A stretch of 5,956 nt of DNA from Clostridia bacterium. Lineage in GTDB: Bacteria > Bacillota > Clostridia > Oscillospirales > CAG-272. Below are positions 1 to 4,880 of this stretch, one piece after another. Within the stretch, counting starts at the first letter, position 1. Every line of letters starts with the position of its first letter. The DNA lies in contig JAGDCE010000195.1 of NCBI GenBank assembly GCA_017958705.1, positions 1 through 5,956 of the forward strand, given 5' to 3'. The translations under genes were made by a program, and so were the position numbers. The notes under the pieces were generated by a model, which ran no database searches, was not told the DNA's origin, and saw nothing but the letters and a program-made list of their open reading frames with translations.

Positions 1-2
1 GC

Positions 3-323
3 GCCGTGCGTCGCGACGAGCTCCTTGTTGGAGGTGACGACGCTCTTGCCGCTTTCGAGGCAGCGCTTGACGTAATCGTATGCGGGTTTGAGTCCGCCGA
101 TGACCTCGACGACGACCGCGACTTCGGGATCGTTGACGATCTTTTCAAAGTCCTTTGTGAAGCGGTCGGCGAGGGGATGGTCGGGGAAGTCGCGTATGTC
201 GAGGATATACTTGATATCCAGCTCCATACCCGCCTTGCGTTCGATGCTGCTGCGGTTTTTCGTGAACAGCTCGGTGACTCCGGAGCCGACCGTGCCGTGA
301 CCGAGAACTGCTATGTATTTCAT
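3..323 (-). CDS. hom: Homoserine dehydrogenase, N-terminal 107 codons (cut by left edge)
   Basis: Homoserine dehydrogenase reduces aspartate-4-semialdehyde to homoserine with NAD(P)H in the cytoplasm, at the branch to threonine and methionine. The translated fragment begins MKYIAVLGHGTVGSGV, a first beta strand plus Rossmann dinucleotide-binding loop (GxGxxG, residues 8-13). It continues with the family's VVEVIGG segment (residues 71-77), then PAYDYVKRCLESGK and TSNKELVATHG at 97-107. The last matches the conserved TxNKxL region, whose lysine (K100 here) lies in the active site. The catalytic domain and any C-terminal ACT domain lie beyond the left edge. The start at 323 is supported by AAAGAGG seven bases upstream (plus-strand 331-337) and by the nucleotide-binding loop sitting at its usual distance from the start. 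It is transcribed divergently from the carboxypeptidase gene. Family assignment is firm; cofactor preference cannot be judged. Confidence 0.93.
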   Translation of the reverse strand, partial: MKYIAVLGHGTVGSGVTELFTKNRSSIERKAGMELDIKYILDIRDFPDHPLADRFTKDFEKIVNDPEVAVVVEVIGGLKPAYDYVKRCLESGKSVVTSNKELVATHG

Positions 324-356
324 ATCCGGCCTCTTTCAAAATTATTTCAATCGTAT

Positions 357-385
357 ATTTTATCATAAACGCCGCGTGTTTGCAA
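357..385 (-). promoter_or_regulatory. Candidate housekeeping promoter of hom
   Basis: Read on the minus strand, TTGCAA (plus 380-385) and TAAAAT (plus 357-362) are separated by 17 bases, a reasonable -35/-10 pair. This would give a leader of roughly 25-30 bases before the hom start, too short for a riboswitch or T-box. A perfect TTGACA lies further upstream on the same strand (plus 413-418), with TAAAAA 16 bases downstream of it (plus 391-396). That could be a second or alternative promoter. The choice between them is an inference. Confidence 0.5.
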
Positions 386-451
386 TTACTTTTTTACCGA
401 TTTTTGCCTATCTGTCAACATTTTTTCTTTTTCGGGCGTTATATATAATGC

Positions 452-480
452 TTGCACTCCTGCGTTGTATGTGGTATAAT
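452..480 (+). promoter_or_regulatory. Extended -10 promoter of the VanY-type carboxypeptidase gene
   Basis: A perfect TATAAT (475-480) is preceded by TGG, giving an extended -10. The -35 box is weak: TTGCAC at 452-457, 17 bases upstream. Transcription would begin near 487, just upstream of the ribosome binding site AAAGGGAG (491-498), so the leader is only about 20 bases. The block GTGGTATAAT recurs exactly in the deoC promoter (3013-3022). A second TATAAT at 444-449 has only a poor -35 and is less likely to be used. Confidence 0.7.
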
Positions 481-506
481 ATTCTGAGTGAAAGGGAGCG
501 GTATCA

Positions 507-1523
507 ATGGCACAGCATGCGCATGCTAAAAAACCGAATTACAGGAATATCGTCCTCGCGGGCGTCATAATAGTTCTTATAATAGTTATGGCGGTGCTTT
601 TGATGTCTTCATGCGGCAAAAAGAAGCCCGAGCCCGTGCCGGCAGGCTCGGAAGCGTCTCGCGTTAGCGATAATGGCAGCGTATACGGCAGCGAGGAGGA
701 AAGCAGCTCGGAGCAGAGCAGCGAAGAGAGCAGTTCCGGAAGTTCGGAAAGCTCGGAGTCCTCGAGCTCGTCGAGCAGTAAGTCCGAGAGTTCGTCTTCA
801 TCCTCGTCTTCGTCCTCCGGCGACACGCCTACAGGTAAATACGCCGCAATGCCCGAAACGCCATACAGCTATGATACGACCGGCAAGAGCGTCCGCAACG
901 CGTTTGACGCAAACGGCGAGGTCGATCTGCTTTTCCCGATCAATTCCACATACTATATCACCAGAAACTTCAAGGTCGCGAAGCTCGAAAAAGTTGACGG
1001 TGACTATAAGATGGACTACCGTGCCGCTCCGCACTGCAAAGAAATGCTCGCCGCGATGCGCACGAAGCTGAACAGCGACATAAGAGCCTTTTCGACATAT
1101 CGCTCGTATGAATACCAGGAGGGCAACTTCCAGCGCAAGGTCAACAAGCTTATAAACAAGGGTTACAGCAAAACCGACGCTTACAACACCGCCGCGACGA
1201 TCGTCGCGATCCCCGGCACGAGCGAACATCAGCTCGGCCTCGCGATCGACGTCTATCTCGATTCGCTCTATAACAAATACGGCGAGCTCAACGAGCATTT
1301 TGAGGAAACAAAGGAATACAAATGGCTGCAGGAGCACGCCTGGGAATACGGCTTCATTCTCAGCTATCCGAAGGATAAGATAAAAGACACCGGCATCATC
1401 TACGAGCCGTGGCACTACCGCTACGTCGGCGTCGAGAACGCCAAAGCGATCCGCGACAGCGGAATGCTGCTCGTGCAGTGGCTCGAATCGCAGAACATCG
1501 TCTACGTCTACAACGGCAAATAA
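507..1523 (+). CDS. Membrane-anchored D-alanyl-D-alanine carboxypeptidase, VanY/M15B family
   Basis: This is a 338-residue zinc peptidase expected to trim the terminal D-alanine from peptidoglycan stem peptides on the outer face of the membrane. A basic N-terminus and hydrophobic segment (about residues 14-35) end in MSSC. Cys36 could be lipid-modified, but Met at -3 is poor for a lipobox, so a plain N-terminal anchor is equally possible. Residues about 48-105 form a Ser/Glu stalk. The catalytic domain (about 165-335) contains STYRSYEYQ, then SEHQLGLAID matching the SxHxxGxAxD zinc motif (H241, D248), and EPWH matching ExxH (catalytic E300, ligand H303), so the active site is intact. The start is fixed by AAAGGGAG at 491-498, eight bases upstream. 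No vanA/vanX-type genes are adjacent, so ordinary wall maturation is likelier than glycopeptide resistance. Family is firm; exact substrate is inferred. Confidence 0.92.
   Translation: MAQHAHAKKPNYRNIVLAGVIIVLIIVMAVLLMSSCGKKKPEPVPAGSEASRVSDNGSVYGSEEESSSEQSSEESSSGSSESSESSSSSSSKSESSSSSSSSSSGDTPTGKYAAMPETPYSYDTTGKSVRNAFDANGEVDLLFPINSTYYITRNFKVAKLEKVDGDYKMDYRAAPHCKEMLAAMRTKLNSDIRAFSTYRSYEYQEGNFQRKVNKLINKGYSKTDAYNTAATIVAIPGTSEHQLGLAIDVYLDSLYNKYGELNEHFEETKEYKWLQEHAWEYGFILSYPKDKIKDTGIIYEPWHYRYVGVENAKAIRDSGMLLVQWLESQNIVYVYNGK
514..527. repeat. Perfect 14-bp palindrome just after the carboxypeptidase start codon
   Basis: AGCATGCGCATGCT reads identically on both strands and lies in codons 3-7 of the carboxypeptidase gene, encoding part of QHAHAK. 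It begins about 34 bases after the -10 box. It could be an operator for a dimeric repressor, a small hairpin in the translation-initiation region, or chance from the repeated His-Ala codons. The palindrome itself is directly visible; any function is a guess. Confidence 0.5.
650..822 (+). repeat. Low-complexity Ser/Glu stalk region inside the carboxypeptidase gene
   Basis: About 58 codons encode almost only serine and glutamate, with a few glycine and lysine, ending in an uninterrupted run of ten serines (about residues 95-104). Serine codons are mixed (AGC, AGT, TCG, TCC, TCT, TCA), so this is not a simple DNA microsatellite. That suggests selection for protein composition. It links the membrane anchor to the catalytic domain and is likely an extended spacer across the wall. 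Length variation between strains is likely. Confidence 0.8.
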
Positions 1524-1543
1524 AACGCTTACCGAATAAAACG

Positions 1544-1579
1544 ATCCTCCGCGGCATAAATTGTCGCGGAGGATTTTTT
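1544..1579 (+). terminator. Intrinsic terminator after the carboxypeptidase gene
   Basis: A 12-bp stem pairs 1544-1555 (ATCCTCCGCGGC) with 1563-1574 (GTCGCGGAGGAT), with one G-T wobble, a seven-base loop and a run of six T at 1574-1579. It starts 20 bases after the stop codon. It is unusual in lying only 15 bases before the deacetylase start codon, leaving no room for a promoter between them. Some readthrough, or a promoter upstream of or inside the hairpin, must therefore supply the downstream genes. Confidence 0.88.
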
Positions 1580-1594
1580 ATCGGGGGTGAGCGC

Positions 1595-2377
1595 ATGTTC
1601 GTGAAAACGTTCAAGATAAAAACAGTCGCGATTATCGCCGCCGCTTCAACGGCGTTGCTTTGCGGCGCGTTCGCGGGAGGCGTCGCGGCGGCGAAAACCG
1701 GCGGGGCGAAAAAAGAATTGCCAATATACAGCGTTGAACGCGGCGACAAAAAGATCGCGATAAGCTTCGACGCCGCATGGGGCAACGAGCAGACGGGGAA
1801 ACTTATCGATATCCTCAGTGAATACGGTGTGAAAACGACGTTTTTCGTCGTCGGCTCGTGGGTGGATAAATACCCCGAATCAGTCAAGGCTCTCGACGCC
1901 GCGGGACACGAGGTGATGAACCATTCAAACACGCATCCGCACCTGACGCGGCTCGACGTTGCGGGCATCGAAAAGGAGATAAACCTTTGCTCGGCAAAGA
2001 TCGAGAGCATCACCGGCAAGCGTCCGGATCTTCTCCGCGCGCCGTACGGCGACTACAACGACACGGTGATAAAAACCGTACGCAGGCTCGGCGTTTACCC
2101 GATACAATGGGACGTCGATTCGCTCGATTGGAAGGGAATTTCCGCCGAAAAGATCACTTCGCGCGTGGTCGGCGGCGTCAAGGACGGCTCGATCGTGCTC
2201 TTCCACAACGGCGGCGAGCACACCGCCGAAGCGCTTCCGATGATACTTGCCGAACTGCAGAGCAGAGGATACGAGATCGTGCCCGTTTCTCAGCTGATAC
2301 TGCGCGAAAACTACACGATAGACCATACCGGCAGACAAAAGCCGGAGAAACCGGTGAATAACGCTTCCGAAAGCTGA
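1595..2377 (+). CDS. Polysaccharide deacetylase (NodB domain), PdaB-like, exported or membrane-anchored
   Basis: This is a 260-residue carbohydrate esterase family 4 type protein, expected to remove N-acetyl groups from peptidoglycan sugars outside the membrane. Residues about 10-32 are a signal peptide or anchor. The NodB domain (about 50-235) begins ISFDAAWGNE: D59 is the presumed catalytic base, while the second Asp of the usual FDDG motif is alanine here. It continues with HSNTH (metal ligands H110 and H114), RAPYG (148-152), WDVDSLDW (172-179) and VLFHNGG (H204). The FDxxWG form and LFHNG resemble sporulation-type PdaB proteins rather than classic chitin or xylan deacetylases. An ATG start at 1595 fits GGGGGTGA at 1583-1590; the frame is open further upstream but has no start codon with such a site, and the signal peptide begins correctly here. 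It follows a wall carboxypeptidase and precedes an unknown gene by 31 bases. Activity with the altered motif is uncertain. Confidence 0.9.
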   Translation: MFVKTFKIKTVAIIAAASTALLCGAFAGGVAAAKTGGAKKELPIYSVERGDKKIAISFDAAWGNEQTGKLIDILSEYGVKTTFFVVGSWVDKYPESVKALDAAGHEVMNHSNTHPHLTRLDVAGIEKEINLCSAKIESITGKRPDLLRAPYGDYNDTVIKTVRRLGVYPIQWDVDSLDWKGISAEKITSRVVGGVKDGSIVLFHNGGEHTAEALPMILAELQSRGYEIVPVSQLILRENYTIDHTGRQKPEKPVNNASES

Positions 2378-2410
2378 CAATAATACCTTCGGAAAGGTCG
2401 GTGGAAGCGT
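2361..2410 (+). promoter_or_regulatory. Nested hairpins burying the GTG start of the unknown gene
   Basis: ACGCTTCC (2361-2368, the last codons of the deacetylase) is perfectly complementary to GGAAGCGT (2403-2410), which covers part of the GTG start and the GGTGG just before it. Inside this lies a second hairpin, ACCTT-CGGA-AAGGT (2385-2398). An alternative pairing, TTCCGAA (2365-2371) with TTCGGAA (2388-2394), excludes the first. Such a fold would hide the start until a ribosome finishing the deacetylase opens it. The complementarity is seen; translational coupling is inferred. Confidence 0.45.
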
Positions 2411-2975
2411 GAGGGTGATAGCGGCGTGGGGGAGCGGAAGCGAGCGCGTTATAAGCGGTATTTCCGCGGGGTTGCGCGACGCGGGCGTTCCTCACGGCGT
2501 CGTATCGAACAACGTGCGTGGTTTTTCGACGCGCGGACGCCGCGGCGACGGGTACGCAATCGACGTCGCCGGAGATGCGCGGAATGAAAACGCGGACTTA
2601 TTGCTCGTTTCCGCCGACCGTCCTCCTTTTTTACAGGGTTTTGCCGAGGCTGTGCTGGTGATCTGCCCGGGTGCGCGCGGAAGCGCCGCGTTCGACGGCA
2701 AAGGCTACGTCATAACCGACGGCGAAACGGAGGTCCCGGCGGGGCTTAAACGCCTTCCGCTGATCTCGTGCGGCATGGGCGGAAAGGACACCGTGACTTT
2801 TTCGAGTATTCGCCCGGACGGCGGCATGATATGCCTCCAGAGGCGTCTGAACTCGTTTTCAGGCAGGATCGCGGAGCCGCAGGAGTATGCTTTTGAATGC
2901 GTCTGTGACGATGCCTTCTCTACGCTTGCGGCGTTCACTGCGCTACTTATATACGATTGTATCGACGACGCATAG
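2409..2975 (+). CDS. Unrecognised 188-residue protein, GTG start
   Basis: I do not recognise a named family. The protein has no signal peptide and no clear membrane segment, so it is probably cytoplasmic. The N-terminus (RVIAAWGSGSERVISGISAGLRD split here as residues 2-24) looks like a beta strand, a Gly/Ser-rich loop and a helix. Strand-like segments follow at about 62-68 (ADLLLVS) and 80-87 (AVLVICPG), giving an alpha/beta outline. There is no P-loop lysine, so nucleotide binding is only a guess. The most motif-like part is PLISCGMGGKDTVTFSS (117-133), then CLQRRL (142-147) and SGRIAEPQEY (151-160). GTG at 2409 is chosen because AAAGG and GGTGG lie just upstream; a second in-frame GTG at 2415 is possible. 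It follows the deacetylase by 31 bases and probably shares its transcript. Codon use matches the neighbours and there is no sign of decay, so it is likely a real gene. Confidence 0.75.
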   Translation: MRVIAAWGSGSERVISGISAGLRDAGVPHGVVSNNVRGFSTRGRRGDGYAIDVAGDARNENADLLLVSADRPPFLQGFAEAVLVICPGARGSAAFDGKGYVITDGETEVPAGLKRLPLISCGMGGKDTVTFSSIRPDGGMICLQRRLNSFSGRIAEPQEYAFECVCDDAFSTLAAFTALLIYDCIDDA

Positions 2976-2986
2976 CCGTCGTTTTT
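2965..2986 (+). terminator. Short terminator overlapping the stop codon of the unknown gene
   Basis: ACGACG (2965-2970) pairs with CGTCGT (2977-2982) around a six-base loop that contains most of the TAG stop codon (2973-2975). T at 2982-2986, then C and TTT, follow. The stem is only six pairs plus a possible wobble, so it is weaker than the other two terminators here. It sits where one is expected, just before the deoC promoter. Confidence 0.55.
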
Positions 2987-2993
2987 CTTTGTC

Positions 2994-3022
2994 TTTACTT
3001 TTTCCGCCGTCGGTGGTATAAT
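2994..3022 (+). promoter_or_regulatory. Promoter of deoC-deoB
   Basis: TTTACT (2994-2999) and a perfect TATAAT (3017-3022) are 17 bases apart, with TGG before the -10 forming an extended -10. The block GTGGTATAAT is identical to that in the carboxypeptidase promoter. The leader to the deoC start is about 24 bases and carries AAAGGCGG (3038-3045), seven bases before the ATG. I see no convincing CcpA site or palindromic operator next to it. Confidence 0.75.
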
Positions 3023-3052
3023 GTAGTCAAACGTAAGAAAGGCGGATGCGTT

Positions 3053-3706
3053 ATGGACAGAAAAGAAATACTCTCGATGGTCGATCACACGATACTTAAG
3101 CAGGGAACTACTCTTGACGATATCAAAAAGCTTATCGACGAAGGTATCGAATACGGCGTCGCGTCCGTGTGTATACCGCCTTGTTACGTGAAGGCGGCGG
3201 CGCAGTACGCTGACGGCAGGATCCCGATCTGCACCGTCATCGGTTTCCCGAACGGATATTCCGCCACGGCGGCGAAGGTTTGCGAGGCGATCGAGGCGAT
3301 CGAATCCGGCGCGGCCGAGATCGACACCGTCATAAATATCTGCATGGTGAAAAACGGCGACTACGACGAACTCCTCGCGGAGCTTAAGATACTTCGCAAG
3401 GTCTGCCACGACGTGACCCTCAAGGTCATAATCGAGACCTGCCTACTGACAGAGGAAGAAAAGATAGAGATGTGCCGCGTCGTATCCGAATCCGGCGCGG
3501 ACTTCATAAAAACCTCCACCGGCTTCGGCGGAGGCGGAGCGACGCTCGAAGACGTCCGGCTCATGCGCGCCCACTGCGCCGATCACGTTAAAATCAAGGC
3601 GTCCGGCGGCGTCCGTTCCTTCGAGGACGCGGAAAAGTTCATCGAAGCGGGCGCTGACCGCCTCGGCACGAGCTCGCTCGTGAAGATATGCGCGGAGGGC
3701 AAATGA
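3053..3706 (+). CDS. deoC: Deoxyribose-phosphate aldolase
   Basis: DeoC is a cytoplasmic class I aldolase that cleaves 2-deoxyribose-5-phosphate into acetaldehyde and glyceraldehyde-3-phosphate, the last step of deoxynucleoside breakdown. The 217 residues cover a complete TIM barrel of the short bacterial form. Visible signatures are VDHTILKQGTT (10-20), TVIGFPNGYS (61-70), AAEIDTVINI (87-96, with conserved D91), FIKTSTGFGGGGAT (151-164, Schiff-base lysine K153) and IKASGGVRS (181-189, second active-site lysine K182). All catalytic residues are present. The ATG at 3053 is preferred because it has AAAGGCGG seven bases upstream and starts right at the family's usual N-terminus. The in-frame ATG at 2957 would place the promoter inside the gene. 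It has its own promoter, and deoB starts one base after its stop, so the two are co-transcribed. Confidence 0.97.
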   Translation: MDRKEILSMVDHTILKQGTTLDDIKKLIDEGIEYGVASVCIPPCYVKAAAQYADGRIPICTVIGFPNGYSATAAKVCEAIEAIESGAAEIDTVINICMVKNGDYDELLAELKILRKVCHDVTLKVIIETCLLTEEEKIEMCRVVSESGADFIKTSTGFGGGGATLEDVRLMRAHCADHVKIKASGGVRSFEDAEKFIEAGADRLGTSSLVKICAEGK

Positions 3707-3707
3707 T

Positions 3708-4823
3708 ATGAAACGCGTATTCCTGATAGTTCTCGACAGCTTCGGCATAGGCAACGCCCCGGACGCCGCCGAATTCGCCGACAAGGGCGCGAATACGATC
3801 AAGACCGTATCGGCGTCGCCGAAGTTTGCGACGCCGAATATGCGACGCTTCGGACTTTTCAACATCGACGGCGTCGACTGCGGCGAAAAGGAAAAGAAGC
3901 CGGCCGCGGCATACGGGCGCTACTTTGAGCTTTCCAAAGGCAAGGACACCGTCAGCGGACACTGGGAGATCGCCGGCGTCGTTTCCGAAAAGCCGATGCA
4001 TACATATCCCGACGGTTTTCCGCCGGAGGTCATCGCGGAGTTTGAGCGCCTGACGGGCAGAAAAACCATCGTAAATAAGCCCTATTCAGGTACGCAGGTC
4101 ATCGCCGAATACGGCAAGGAGCACGTCGATACCGGCGCGCTCATCATCTACACCTCCGCCGACAGCGTCTTCCAGATCGCCGCGCACGAGGACGTCGTGC
4201 CGCTCGAGCAGCTTTATGAATACTGCCGCATCGCGCGCAAAATGCTGACCGGCGAACACGCCGTCGGCAGAGTCATCGCGCGCCCCTTCGTCGGCACCGA
4301 GGGCAACTATACCCGCACGCCGAACCGTCATGATTTCGCACTTCTGCCGCCGGAGCCGACGATGCTGGACGACCTCAAAGCGGCGGGCAGGGAAGTCATC
4401 GCCGTCGGCAAGATCAACGACATCTTCGCGGGAAGCGGAGTTACGGACGCGATCCCCACCAAGGGCAATACCGACGGAATTGCGAAAACGCTCGCGTTTG
4501 CGGACCGCGATTTCGAGGGGCTCTGCTTTGTCAACCTCGTCGATTTCGATATGCTTTACGGCCACCGCAACGATATCGACGGCTACGCCGCCGCATTGAC
4601 GGAGTTCGATAGCTGGCTCGACAGCTTCCTGCCGAAGATGCGCAAGGACGACGTGCTGATGATTACCGCCGACCACGGCTGCGACCCGGGATATCCCGGC
4701 ACAGACCACACCCGCGAGGCGATACCGCTGCTGATGTACGGCAGAAACGTCAAGCCGCGCAGCCTCGGCACGCACGCCGGCTTCGACGGCATCTCGCGTA
4801 TCGTGAAGAACTATCTGATGTAA
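3708..4823 (+). CDS. deoB: Phosphopentomutase
   Basis: DeoB interconverts (deoxy)ribose-1-phosphate and (deoxy)ribose-5-phosphate in the cytoplasm, supplying DeoC's substrate. It is a 371-residue member of the alkaline phosphatase superfamily, of near-normal length for the bacterial enzyme. Metal-site and active-site residues are all visible: D10 in VLDSFGIG, T81 in GKDTVSGHWE (the phosphorylated threonine in this family), D281 and H286 in VDFDMLYGHRND, D322 and H323 in ADHGCDP, and H334 in TDHTRE. The DeoB-specific cap domain fills about residues 90-220. GGAGGG (3694-3699), inside the end of deoC, lies eight bases before the ATG, typical of tight translational coupling. No nucleoside phosphorylase or transporter follows. 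The gene ends the operon at a bidirectional terminator. Confidence 0.97.
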   Translation: MKRVFLIVLDSFGIGNAPDAAEFADKGANTIKTVSASPKFATPNMRRFGLFNIDGVDCGEKEKKPAAAYGRYFELSKGKDTVSGHWEIAGVVSEKPMHTYPDGFPPEVIAEFERLTGRKTIVNKPYSGTQVIAEYGKEHVDTGALIIYTSADSVFQIAAHEDVVPLEQLYEYCRIARKMLTGEHAVGRVIARPFVGTEGNYTRTPNRHDFALLPPEPTMLDDLKAAGREVIAVGKINDIFAGSGVTDAIPTKGNTDGIAKTLAFADRDFEGLCFVNLVDFDMLYGHRNDIDGYAAALTEFDSWLDSFLPKMRKDDVLMITADHGCDPGYPGTDHTREAIPLLMYGRNVKPRSLGTHAGFDGISRIVKNYLM

Positions 4824-4837
4824 GTTTGCATAAGCAA

Positions 4838-4863
4838 AAACGCCTCCCACGAGGGAGGCGTTT
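4838..4863. terminator. Bidirectional terminator between deoB and the antiporter gene
   Basis: An 11-bp perfect stem pairs AAACGCCTCCC (4838-4848) with GGGAGGCGTTT (4853-4863) around an ACGA loop. Five A on the left (4836-4840) give a T-run for minus-strand transcripts. On the right, TTTCGTTATTATT serves plus-strand ones less ideally. It lies between the stops of two convergent genes (4823 and 4881) and can serve both. A small hairpin, TTTGC-ATAA-GCAAA (4825-4838), abuts it and shares one base, with no evident role. Confidence 0.88.
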
Positions 4864-4880
4864 CGTTATTATTCGATTTA

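Noticed and set aside
324..506. Riboswitch or T-box leader upstream of hom
   Set aside because: The spacer is AT-rich and the predicted leader is under 40 bases, with no conserved leader motif or terminator hairpin.
650..822. Ser-codon tract as a tandem DNA repeat or CRISPR-like array
   Set aside because: There is no fixed repeat unit or spacer. The repetition is at protein level with mixed codons.
798..1415. Minus-strand open frame of 205 codons opposite the carboxypeptidase
   Set aside because: It is a shadow of the VanY-type catalytic domain and has no recognisable motif or start signal.
507..1523. Glycopeptide-resistance cluster because of the VanY-like protein
   Set aside because: No VanA-type ligase, VanH, VanX or VanRS genes are present, and M15B carboxypeptidases are common in clostridia without resistance.
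1409..1594. Upstream extension of the deacetylase frame to an ATG at 1409
   Set aside because: It would overlap the carboxypeptidase by over 100 bases, run through the terminator, and put about 60 Arg-rich residues before a good signal peptide. The ATG at 1595 has a strong ribosome binding site.
2957..3052. Upstream extension of deoC to an ATG at 2957
   Set aside because: It would contain the promoter -10 box and the overlapping terminator and add residues absent from DeoC proteins. The ATG at 3053 fits the family N-terminus.
4086..4850. Long minus-strand open frame (254 codons) opposite deoB
   Set aside because: It lies wholly antisense to deoB, whose active-site residues are all intact, and its translation is Arg/Val/Ala-rich with no recognisable domain. 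GC-rich codons readily leave the opposite strand open.
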